This document shows, piece by piece, positions 23,417 to 32,342 of a stretch of 64,000 nucleotides of DNA. The position numbers were made by a program, and so were the translations under genes. Each line of letters starts with the position of its first letter. Positions within the stretch are counted from its first letter, which is position 1. The notes below the pieces were generated by a model. The model searched no databases, was not told where the DNA came from, and was given only the letters and a program-made list of their open reading frames with translations. Source of the DNA: Incurvaria masculella (lineage: Eukaryota; Arthropoda; Insecta; Lepidoptera; Incurvariidae); NCBI GenBank assembly GCA_946894095.1, contig OX335660.1, positions 1,307,001-1,371,000 of the forward strand, read 5' to 3'.

Positions 23417-25510
23417 ATGGACGCACTGTTGATTTCGTTATTGTTGCTTATTATACTGAGACGTAGAAAATGTCGCAGAATTCAGAACCATCGACGTCCA
23501 ATTCGTCGGCGTTACTGGGTTCATCCAATTTTAACTTCACGCAATAAAAATGGACAGCACAAATTGCTTTTCGAAGAGTTAAAAAGTCATCCAGATAAGT
23601 TCTTCAAGTATTTTAGAATGAGCGTGAACTCATTCAACGAACTACTTAGCGTGCTGCACGATGACCTCAAACATCAAGATACACAATTGAGAAAAAGCAT
23701 CTCTCCGACAGAAAGGCTCGCTATTACTTTAAGGTAAGTAGGCACCATTTTGCTTCTATCAGTTTGCTAGATTATAGACGGACTCTTAAAAATGTATTCT
23801 TGTATGTAAATGAATAAAATGAAACGAAATTGTAATGGAAATTGTTTATTAATTGAGAATCAACTTAACTATCAAAAAGATGTTCATTAATGGAATCTTC
23901 CGACAAAAGAGAATTAATAGTGTTATCAGATGCAGTTGGTGAGTTTACAGAAAATTCATTCTCAATAGTTGATTGATAGCCCATAGTAGATGGACGCGGA
24001 GTTGGTTGATATCCCACCACAGTAGATGGACGCGGAGTTGGTTGATAACCCGAAGTAGATGGTTGCATATTATGGTATGAGCGTGGTTCCTGAGATAGTG
24101 ATGTAAAATATCCATGTTGTTGATTCTGTGAGGTTCGCATATACTGTTTATATTTTTTTAGTACCATCAATACATCAGTTTGAGCATCCAATTTAAATTC
24201 ATTGGGTATTTCTTTAAAGTGCGGGACTAAGGACAAAGCAAAGTTATGGTCAGCGTCTTCTTCATGCTTGTTATAATTACGAGATTTTAATTGCTCTGAA
24301 ATACTAACAAGTATTTCAGTTTCTGCCTGACTTTCTTCATTGTTTGTTTTCTTCTTTTTTGCCCTTTTTCTCTCAGTCGCGTCTTGTACTTCATTCGGTA
24401 ATGGACTCGGATCACGTCGTGTGTCAGCCAAATTTTTTAAAAAAGATAGTTGTTGATAATATATATACGGCTTGCGACTTGATGATGCAGATCCACTTTT
24501 AGTACTGGTTTGTTTAGAGTGCTCTCTCTTGAAACAGTCACGGAGACTTTTCCATTTGCTCTGCAACTGGGATGCTGAAAATATAAAATACCTTATTAAA
24601 GGTGTCTACATCTGTTGTTTTGTTGCAGGTACCTTGCTACTGGTTGTTCATTTGGTGACTTTGAATTCGTATATCGTTGTGGTGCGTCAAGATAGCGGGT
24701 CCTTATATGATTGTAAAAGAAACGTGTAAATTAATTAATGCATCAATTGAGAATATCTGCGTACCACAACCTGAAGAGATGTGGAGTAATATAGCTAAGG
24801 GCTTTCAAGAATATGCAAACTTTCCAAATTGCTGTGGTGCAATTGATGGAAAACATATAAGGATTATTAGGCCTCAAGATAGCGGGTCCTTATATTATAA
24901 TTATAAACACTATTTCTCCATCGTACTTCTAGCTGTCTGTGACGTGAATTATAAGTTTACATTTATTGATGTCGGGTCTTATGGGAAAGCTTCAGATTCG
25001 ACTATCTACAAAGAATCGAAATTATTCAAAAAAATAGAAGACCAATCCCTGAATTTTCCTGCACCAAAACCAATTTCTAGTAGTTCTGGCCCTGTAAACT
25101 ACTGTTTTGTTGGTGATGAAGCTTTCGGCCTTGCAGAACACATGTTGAGACCTTATTCAGGAAAACATTTAAATATTGAGAAAAGAATTTTCAACTATAG
25201 GCTTTCTCGTGCTAGGCGTCATATCGAGTGCGCCTTTGGGATACTAGTGAATAAGTGGAGAATACTACATCGACCATTGAATGTGTCAATAGATTTCGCC
25301 GAAGAAATCGTGAAGACATGTTGTATACTACACAACTTTGTTCGTCAGAGAGATGGGTTTAATTTCCATCATACATTAACTGTACCAGGACTTCACGAAA
25401 TCGATAATTTCCACGTGCCAACTCGTCGTTCATTAAGCACTAGAGATATATTGAAAGATTATTTTATTAGCAACGAGGGAGCTGTATCTTGGCAAAATAA
25501 TAAAGTGTGA
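23417..25510 (+). pseudogene. Harbinger transposase (DDE_Tnp_4 nuclease), two exons, frame broken
   Basis: Exon 1 is 23417-23733 (KNGQHKLLFEELKSHPDKFF, then SPTERLAITLR) and exon 2 is 24629-25510, with a GT-AG intron. At the junction the frame continues as RYLATGCSFGDFEF, the expected Harbinger sequence. Catalytic Asp/Glu candidates: GAIDGKHIRI, then VGDEAFGL, and the RRHIECAFGILVNKWRI end motif. About 60 nt into exon 2 (24687-24708) the expected sequence is replaced by 22 nt identical to 24874-24895; this brings in a TAG and shifts the frame. Total exon length (1,199 nt) is not a multiple of three. Otherwise the protein would be about 400 aa. Confidence 0.87.
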
Positions 25511-25747
25511 TAAATATATAAAAATAATCTGAAATAAAAGTGTACAAAACTTACCTGCTTTGTTTTTTTCCGCTACATTTTTTTCACTAAAATTTGGAAT
25601 GTATTTAAGGCACAATTCCTCCCAAGCTTCAGTTTATTTACCCCGGTCACTATACAACTCTGACTTTAAATCCCAAATAGCCGGACGCTCTTCGATATCG
25701 GAAATAAAAACATCAACGTCAAAATGAGGGATCGGATCCGTAGACAT
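23865..25747 (-). pseudogene. Harbinger accessory MADF-domain protein, two exons, one nonsense codon
   Basis: Exon 1 is 25555-25747 and exon 2 is 23865-24574, joined GT-AG, giving 301 in-frame codons. The MADF (Myb/SANT-like) domain spans the join: ERPAIWDLKSELYSDRGK and AWEELC in exon 1, SQLQSKWKSLRDCFKRE in exon 2, then YYQQLSFL. The C-terminal part is low-complexity with a repeated YQPTPRPST phrase and a BESS-like segment before it. One in-frame TAA at 25634-25636 (codon 38) is the only break. In Harbinger elements this protein imports the nuclease and binds the ends. Exon 2 lies inside the transposase intron, and this gene's intron holds transposase exon 2. Confidence 0.83.
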
Positions 25748-26026
25748 CGCGTACGTGCATTCAGTACGCTGCTTACACAAGACTAGACCTGAGACGCGGG
25801 AGCGGGGAGAAGCCGGCGACTAGTGGCCGTGTGTGCGCGCGAGTCGAACGACAAAACGCGGCCACAAGTAGCGAGCGCGGTCGACTCCCGCAGCTTGTGG
25901 CTCGGACGCGGCCACTCGAACGCTTGGTGTGCGCCTATGCTATACAAAATGTATGGAGGAACGCGTCCGCAACTAGTGGCGGCCACTAGTGGCCGCCACT
26001 AGTGGCTCAATGTGCGCTCGCTCTAA

Positions 26027-26813
26027 TTGCCTAGATCGATGGGGTTTATCACTCTCGCCACATCCGTTTTTGTTAGTGAAAATCAGCGGGTTGTGGTCCG
26101 TGTGTACGGTTAAACGTCGAAAATGTTTAATCGCGGAATAGATGGCTTATAACTACCGATCGAAAGTGGAGTACTTCACCTGTGTAGCCGTCAGGGCTCT
26201 AGAGCCGGCTAGGTAGAAGTTAAGGGCGCGTTGATTTTCGGCAGCTGATGGAAGACAATCATGATAAAAATTCAACATCCCTAGGAAACGTCGGAGCTCG
26301 AATACTGTTACTGCTCGGGGATACTCTGATATGGCTTGTGTTTTTTCGGGCAGGGGGGCTATCCCCGTACTCTTGACGTCCATAGCCAAGGTATGATATG
26401 CGCGTCTGGTCGTATACGCACTTCTCGACATTGATACGGACACCGTACTTATTTAAGCGTTCGAGTACCTCTCTGACGTGTTTCATGTGGTCCTGTTCCG
26501 TTTCCGATGCAATTAAGACTTCATCAAGGTAAATGAATATAAAGTCCAGTACTCTCAGCATGTCATGCATGTGTCGCTGGAAAGTCATCCAAGCGTTACG
26601 CATGCCAATCATCGCTCCATAGCCTATACGTATGCCAGCACTCGTTAATAAATCTTTCAGTGTACAAGTCTTTCGATACATAAGAACTCCTAAAACACCA
26701 ATATTGCCAAAAAGCCACGGTGACGAGGCATACGCGTTCCCCCCTAGGATCTTTCGAGGACTCCGGGCGTTTTGAGCATATTCATGTCGACGTGGTCGGA
26801 TCTTTAAGCCCAT
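26027..26813 (-). pseudogene. Ty3/gypsy reverse transcriptase and RNase H fragment
   Basis: Minus strand. RT parts: TFQRHMHDMLRVLDFIFIYL, with YLDE in place of the usual YLDD, then EHDQDHMKHV-like spacing and FLGMLNFYHDCLP at the thumb. Two frames overlap around 26300. RNase H sequence (LTVHTDHNPLIFTNKN) follows at about 26045-26125. It is the upstream part of the pol gene whose downstream parts lie at 23111-23236 and 22084-22650. The changed catalytic Asp and frameshifts mean it is dead. Confidence 0.78.
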
Positions 26814-27010
26814 CGAAAGATTGTAGGTACGTGATCACCATCGTAGATAGGAAAACGTCGTGGCCGGAAGCTATTCCGGTAATGAACCAGACAGCCGAAA
26901 ACACAGCCCGGGTCGTGTATGAACATTGGATTACTCGTTTCGGGTGTCCTTTCAGAATTTCTCCCGATTTATACACATTGTTAGAGGTAACGATTTCGAA
27001 GATGTCACTG
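26735..27010 (+). pseudogene. Gypsy integrase fragment, inverted relative to the other gypsy pieces
   Basis: The plus-strand frame shows FEHIHVDVVGSLSPSKDC, ITIVDRKTSWPEAIPV and HWITRFGCPFRISPD, closely matching the integrase at 22084-22650 on the opposite strand. It begins directly at the end of the RT fragment and stops before the catalytic Glu. This is a second copy of the same family in inverse orientation. Confidence 0.78.
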
Positions 27011-27086
27011 ATTTCACTTGGTATTAGGTACTCGAATCTCTTGGGAAATCCCGTGTACACTGCGAGCCGGCGTATAGTTTTTAAGA

Positions 27087-27371
27087 CTATACCGGCGACG
27101 TGTATTGCGGAGGGGCAGCGCACGGTTGTTGTTGGCCTCGCATAGCCGCAACCTCTTTCCGCATCCGCTTGGACAGCAGCGTTTTGACCTTGCCGAAGCA
27201 AAGGTACAGCACCAGTAACCCGAACAGCATTACAGTGGCCACCGACGTCAGTGTCAGCCAGTACAGCGTATCACTGGGCCCGGCGACCATTTGGTTGGTG
27301 CTCGTGATCTTGGCGCCGATAACTTCCTCGTTTTTCTGTTGTGAGTTATAATTGCCCAGTGTCACGGCCAC
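27087..27371 (-). CDS. Small single-pass membrane protein, relative of 18.3-18.7 kb
   Basis: A 94-codon frame includes KNEEVIGAKITSTNQ, a hydrophobic helix (TLTSVATVMLFGLLVLYLCF), FGKVKTLLSKRMRKE and a Pro/Gln-rich end. The same order of motifs occurs, frameshifted, at 18264-18690. No ATG with the MGGSSS-type start is retained, because 27371 abuts a LINE fragment. Function unknown. The context (gypsy pol remnants on either side) would fit an accessory or envelope-tail gene of a retroelement, but I cannot show that. Confidence 0.45.
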   Translation of the reverse strand: MAVTLGNYNSQQKNEEVIGAKITSTNQMVAGPSDTLYWLTLTSVATVMLFGLLVLYLCFGKVKTLLSKRMRKEVAAMRGQQQPCAAPPQYTSPV

Positions 27372-27757
27372 TTATGAACACGTTTGAGCTTTGTCTTTCC
27401 TACTTGTACGTCGCAGGGGACAGTGTCATTTCTTAAGGAAAATTTCATACATAGAGTCTTATCTACGTTTAGTACGAGCTGGTTGCTTTGAAACCAGCTG
27501 TGAACTTTCGTCAATACATTATCTCTTGTGTTATCATTCTTTTTTAATTGAATTATTATGGAAGTGTCATCAGCAAACATAACTATATGTGCCATAATAG
27601 CTACAAATTCAGGAAGATCATTTACGTACACCAAAAAAAGCAGGGGTCCAAGTATTGATCCCTGAGGTACACCACAAGTTATAGTCAGAGGATAAGACTT
27701 CGCTTCATTAATTTGAGTACACTGAGTACGATTGCAAAGATAGGATTCGTTCGTCAT
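27372..27757 (-). pseudogene. LINE reverse transcriptase fragment
   Basis: The minus strand has ITCGVPQGSILGPLLFLVYV, then MFADDTSI, with the FADD catalytic motif, and WFQSNQLVLNVDKT. Only the palm domain remains. It differs in sequence from the LINE at 19.3-20.5 kb, so it is a separate family or an older copy. Confidence 0.83.
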
Positions 27758-28019
27758 CGTGACCTTGATACAGCAGAAGCGTCCGGAGAATAGATTCGCT
27801 GGCCGCCGCGCTCAAATCGAGGGCTACTTGCGCTGTCACGCCATAAATAACAAGCGCATTTAATGGGTTCACCAGAGCACGACGCTATTTTTATAGGTGC
27901 GCACTAAAAGATTTAGAGCAAACGACATGAAAATTCTTATCAAAATCGAATATATTGCTTAAATCAAAACTTCTTAAAATTAATCTTAACTTAGCACGGC
28001 ACACTTTGAACACGAAACA

Positions 28020-28268
28020 TCACTCGGTATAAGGAACGTGGATGATGAAGTAGTCCTCATTCTTGGGATGATCTGTAACGTCATCGATGATTTTGAACCA
28101 AATCGCTGTAGTTTGGTAATCTCGGGAAACCGCCATCACGCCTTCCAAAGAGATCGATAGTCCGATCAGGGTTTGATGAAGGTTATAGTGCTCCTCCAGG
28201 CTGGATTGGACGATGACAGTAACCAAAAACTCGGGATAGTAATCCCAGGCTTTAGGTATGATGCACAA
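28020..28268 (-). CDS. Unknown family, paralogue of the gene broken by the P-like element
   Basis: An 82-codon minus-strand frame: CIIPKAWDYYPEFLVTVIVQ, a charged helix (SSLEEHYNLHQTL), and an ending of VTDHPKNEDYF then a short tail. Its first part matches the minus-strand frame at 8575-8831. It has no convincing start: a stop precedes the first codons, so it is a 3' fragment or an exon. It lies 330 bp downstream of a PTP gene on the same strand, within the bracovirus-like core. I do not recognise the family. Confidence 0.45.
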   Translation of the reverse strand: MCIIPKAWDYYPEFLVTVIVQSSLEEHYNLHQTLIGLSISLEGVMAVSRDYQTTAIWFKIIDDVTDHPKNEDYFIIHVPYTE

Positions 28269-28598
28269 TTAGTGGGCCATTGTCTTCTGATTGAATGCGG
28301 CGGCGAATGCTTACAGAATGGAGTCATCTTGATTAATCGAAAACCTTATATTCCCACCGAGAGAATCAATGACCCCGGGATCTTTGTCTATTTTTCGCCC
28401 TCTACCGAAGGTTAGGCCTTTTGATGGTATCCAAGCAATAAATTAGCACAAAATAAAGGCCAACAATTGTTATTAACTTCCCGCTAAAAATCTGAGATCA
28501 ATGATCTTCGAAAATCAATGATTTTCGAAAAATCTGAGCTCGGAGAGCTCAAAACCATCGCAACTACCGACGAAATCGCATGCGTTTGATAATTGAAT

Positions 28599-29540
28599 TT
28601 AGAGGGAAGTTGTAGGGATGGGCTTTCGGATCAACCGTTTTCCAAATTTTCCTAATTCATATGACCCTAAGTAATCATACAAAACAAAGTAACAGATACT
28701 ATGGTGGCTTAATTCGTACACTCTGTTGAATCTTTTATTTTTCAATTCTAACATAGTTGAGAACAAGTTAATTTTTCCTGTTTTCAAAAACCTTGTCATT
28801 GAAATATCAATCGTGCAAAAAGCCATTGACCGACCTGCCCCGTCGCTACACTGGATCACTATTGGACTTTTACAGTCTCCAGGAGCATATTGCTTCACTG
28901 TATTTTTACTGTACAGTCGTACAATCCTGACTAACTCAAGAAGGTCACCACACGGGGGCGGGTTATAAAACACCTGCCTATTTGTAAATAAAAAGTGGTT
29001 GACGAACAATGGATTTTTGTCTTTGTGTGTTACAACAAGCTTCATGAATTGGAAACCCGATAAACGTATCGGCTGAATTATTATAGTTTTGATCTCTAAC
29101 TCTCCACTTTGGAACGACTTTCCTTCTGCTTGGTTCCAGTAAAAACTGCCCTCTTCACTGTAACTAGGCTCGTTTAGCGTCACAATGATTTCAGTTTTGT
29201 GTTCCCAAATCATTCTCCAGAACTTGCAGGTTGTTGTCTCGGAATACGGGATTTCTGTTGCAATGTAGGCCTTTGGTTGCTGGAAGCTGTCGATGTAGGA
29301 GGCGTTGATGTAGTTGGTCACTCCTTCTTCTGAAAGGACCACGCGGTTGTGGTCGAAGCGCAGTCTTTCTCCATATCGTTTATCTTCCAGGTCTGCATCA
29401 GATTTACAGGCTTCGAATGTTCCTTCTAGTTTTGTATTAATTATTTGTCTGTACTCTTTAAAAATATAGTCAATAGAGTTTTTGCTATCAAGTAATTTGA
29501 TGAAAGCTTTGCTGGTCAGAAGTTTTGAATTAGTGGAACC
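28599..29540 (-). pseudogene. Bracovirus-type protein tyrosine phosphatase (PTP-A), split from its start by a transposon
   Basis: A single-domain PTP of about 315 codons. Visible motifs: FDHNRVVL, NYINASYIDSFQQPKAYIAT, FWRMIWEHKTEIIV, and the P-loop IQCSDGAGRSMAF, which keeps the catalytic Cys and Arg (CX5R) but has Gln for His and Ser-Asp for Ser-Ala. The WPD loop is replaced by FTNRQVFYNPPP, so the general acid Asp is missing and activity is doubtful. The original start codon (ATG at 32041) lies beyond a 2,490-bp insertion (29541-32030) that hit codon 4. Paralogue of 45775-46757. Bracovirus PTPs are delivered to host haemocytes, where they interfere with phosphotyrosine signalling. Confidence 0.85.
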
Positions 29541-30002
29541 CGAGGGGTCACTCACTCAAGGAATCTGGTGTACAATCGTTTGGGAATCTCAAGAATCTTA
29601 GGTGGGAGTCCGAGGAATCTGGTGGGAGTCCGGAGAATCTCGGAAATCTTATGTAATCCCGAGTAATCCTAAAGAATCTGGAAATCCCAAGGAAATCATT
29701 GGGAATCCTATCAAATTCATGGAAATCTCGGGTAATCTTAGGCGGAGTCCGAGGAATCCGATGGGAGTCCGAGGAATCTGGAAATCTTATGTAATCCCGA
29801 GTAATCCTAAGGAATCTGAGAATACCAAGGAAATCATTGGGAATCCTTTCAAATTAATGGAAATCTCGAGTAATCCTGGGCGGGAGTCCGAGGAATAGGA
29901 AAATCTTGGGTAGTCTCGAGTACTCCCAGGGAGTGTAGGAATCCTAAGCGAATCATTGGCAATCCGATCAAAGTCTTTGTAATCTCAGATAATCTTGTCG
30001 GG

Positions 30003-30573
30003 GTCGGACTAAACCGGTTGTATGCTTAGTCCGGTGCAATTCTAGTACAGTACGTAAGTTTTGACAGGTTAGTTCTGAATAAGACTGTAAAGGTTTTTAA
30101 AATAAGAGTACCTTATCTCGAGTACGTGAAATATTTACTAGGTTTTTAAATATAGACTTTTATAACGGCCCAGGCAAAGAAATAATCAACTTTGACCTAA
30201 TGATGGCTGAGATACTAAGGGATTTCGAAAGATCGGAGTACCTCATCGTGAAGTTGAGTATGTCAAATATGTATTATGGCTTCAAAAATGGTATTGCATA
30301 ATGCATCAGGCAAAAAAAAAACAGGGCTGACCTAATGATCGCTGAGATAATACGGGATCTAATCTAACAATGATAGCGCGGCCGTGGGCGCGGCCGCCAG
30401 TTTGCGAAGAAATCACGCACACGTGTGCGCACGAGTGTGCGCAGCGCGCACCCCGCGTGTGCCCGACGACACAATTTCAAAACATATTCAGCCGTATTCA
30501 GAGTAAACCTGTCAAAATTTAGTACGGGATAAGCACCGGATTAACCAAACAAAAACCGGTTTAGTCCGACCTT
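30003..30573. repeat. Nested inverted-repeat segment, copy 1
   Basis: Starts TCGGACTAAACCGGTT and ends with AACCGGTTTAGTCCGAC in reverse, so it has inverted ends. Its interior (CCAGGCAAA, TGACCTAATGATGGCTGAGAT, GGAGTACCTCAT) recurs at 31155-31375. It contains a GC-rich CGCGGCCGTGGGCGCGGCCG patch near 30377. Confidence 0.55.
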
Positions 30574-30623
30574 AATACGCGTACTAAGCGAATAGAAGGT
30601 TATCATGCGTATACTACTTTTTA

Positions 30624-30905
30624 GGGTTCCGTACCGAAAGGGTGAAAACGGAACCCTATTACTAAGCCTCAGCTGTCCGTCCGTCCGTCCGTCTGTCACA
30701 AAGCTGTTACTCATGAACCGTAATAAGTACGTAGCTGAAATTTTCACAGAGTGAGTATTTAATTTGCCGCTATAACAACAAATAAGTAAAATTTAAAGAT
30801 AATAAAAAAATACAAATAATATGATTTTTTGGTGTTAAATCATTTACGATGGTACGGAACCCTTTGTGTGCGAGTCCGACTCGCACTTAGCCGGTTTGTT
30901 TACTG
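30624..30905 (+). mobile_element. Lepidopteran-type retroposon (GGTTCCGTACC family)
   Basis: Starts TAGGGTTCCGTACCGAAAGG, then GGAACCCTATTACTAAG, (CCGT)n near 30678, and TGAAATTTTCACAGA. It finishes ACGGAACCC, then GAGTCCGACTCGCACTTAG and CCGGTTTGTT. I recognise this as a repeat very common in moth and butterfly genomes. It is nested in the transposon inside PTP-A. Confidence 0.75.
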
Positions 30906-30959
30906 TGTTTATTGTATGTATTTTGATTAAATAATTAGATGATTGTAGGTATGTTGTGA

Positions 30960-31375
30960 ACCGAGCTCGGGGCGGACTAACTTTACTACGCGTATTAAGG
31001 TCGAAGTAAACCGGTTTTTGTATGGTTAGTCCGGTGCTAATCTCGTACCAAGTTTTTACAGGTTCACAGTGAATACGACTGCAAGGGATTTCGAAAAAGA
31101 AGAGTACCTACCTAATCGCGAAGTTTTCTACGTGAAATATTTGCTAAGGTTTCAAATATAGCCTTTTATAATGACCCAGGCAAAAAAAAAATCAACCCTG
31201 ACCTAATGATGGCTGAGATTCTAAGAGATTTCGAAAGAGCGGAGTACCTCATCTTGAAATTTAGTATGTGAAATATGTACTGTGGATTCAAAAATGGTAT
31301 TGTATAATGCCTCAGGGAAAGAAAAAATCAGCGCTGATCTAAAGATCGCTGAGATAATATGGGATCTAATTTAAC
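30960..31375. repeat. Nested segment, copy 2
   Basis: Shares long phrases with 30003-30370, including GTTAGTCCGGTGC, ACCCAGGCAAAAAAAAA and the GCTGAGATAATANGGGATCTAAT ending. The right end is not inverted as in copy 1, so this may be a partial copy produced by local duplication. Confidence 0.5.
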
Positions 31376-31409
31376 CGGATTCCGCCTGGGTAAATATGTC
31401 CAAAACGAA

Positions 31410-31600
31410 TATCGCACGGCCACGGCGCGGGGGCTCCCCGCCCGCCGCGCCGTTGCCGTCTCCTGCGGGCGCCGCTCGCCCCCGCCGCCCGTGCCCGCGC
31501 TGTTGCCGCCACGCGCGGACGCCGCGCCCGTGCCGACCCCCACCGCCGGCCGCGCCGCCCGCCTGTCTGCGATGACGTCACGGACACGTGCTGCGCGCAA
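31410..31600. other. GC-rich island in the non-autonomous element
   Basis: About 190 bp of very GC-rich DNA (CGCGGGGGCTCCCCGCCCGC and following) in an otherwise AT-rich region. All six frames are open simply because stop codons are rare at this composition, so the ORFs here are not evidence of a gene. Confidence 0.6.
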
Positions 31601-32342
31601 CGCGCAATTATAAGTCTCTGAATCGTTGGTGGTCACTAAGAATCTTTAGAAATCCCGAAATCATTGGAATGTACCAAAAATGTGTTGGTAGTCCTTAAAA
31701 ATCCAGGTAATCTTTGGTAGTCTCTAGGAATCTTTGGTAGTCCTCAGAAATCTTACGAAATCCCAGTATATTTGAAATCTCCAAGAATCTTTGGTAGTCT
31801 TTGGAAATCTTTAGGAATCTCCAGGAATCTTTGGAAATCTTTAGGAATCTCTAAGAATCTTTGGTAGTCTTTGGAAATCTTTAGGAATCTCCAGGAATCT
31901 TTGGAAATCTTTAGGAATCTCTAAGAATCTTTGGTAGTCTTTGGAAATCTTTAGGAATCTAGAAATCCCAAGGAAATCTTGACTACTGGGAATCTGGTGT
32001 ACACTTTTTGCTCGAGTGACTAACCCCTCGGTGGAACCCATTTTGATATGCCAGCCAGTGTAGAATGCGGGGTCAATACTTGTAGATTTCACTAAATCAC
32101 AGTGTCAACTGGTAGGTCACTAATAGTGCATCGATATTTAAAGGTCTACTTTTCTTTGTTTGGTATAATGAATTACAAATGACGATTAGCTGACTAATGG
32201 ACACTAATTAACCTAGTTGAAAATGTATTTTTAATGAATAACATATATGTCATGCTATATGGTTTAACGTCAGGTAAAACTGATAAAAGTTAATGACTGA
32301 AAGTACAATACGTGTCATCAAATCCAGAGTTTGTTTCCCGCA

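Larger units (their letters stand above)
23237..26023. mobile_element. PIF/Harbinger DNA transposon, 2.8 kb
   Basis: Both ends are rich in the word GCCACTAGTGGC in inverted arrangement: from GGGCCCCCGCAGACTATGG at 23237, and at the right end finishing ATGTGCGCTCGCTC at 26023. The flanks are the 3-bp duplication TAA (23234-23236 and 26024-26026), typical for Harbinger. It has the two usual genes, a DDE nuclease (plus strand) and a MADF/Myb-like DNA-binding protein (minus strand). It landed in a gypsy pol gene. Both genes now carry disabling mutations. Confidence 0.9.
29541..32030. mobile_element. Non-autonomous DNA transposon with 8-bp target duplication, inside PTP-A
   Basis: Begins CGAGGGGTCACTCACTC and ends with the near-inverse GAGTGACTAACCCCTCG. 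Both flanks are GTGGAACC (29533-29540 and 32031-32038); 8-bp duplications fit hAT or P superfamilies. There is no transposase. The outer parts (29560-29990 and 31620-31975) are arrays of variants of GGAATCT. The interior holds two related segments (30003-30573, 30960-31375), a lepidopteran-type retroposon (30624-30905) and a GC-rich block (31410-31600). Confidence 0.78.

Noticed and set aside
26782..27201. 139-aa minus-strand ORF
   Set aside because: Antisense to the gypsy integrase fragment for most of its length.
29602..29898. 98-aa plus-strand ORF rich in NPKE and SGE repeats
   Set aside because: Translation of the GGAATCT array in the non-autonomous element.
31328..31636. Overlapping ORFs on both strands in the GC-rich island
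   Set aside because: Stop codons are rare at this base composition; the Arg/Ala/Gly-rich proteins are typical of non-coding GC-rich DNA.
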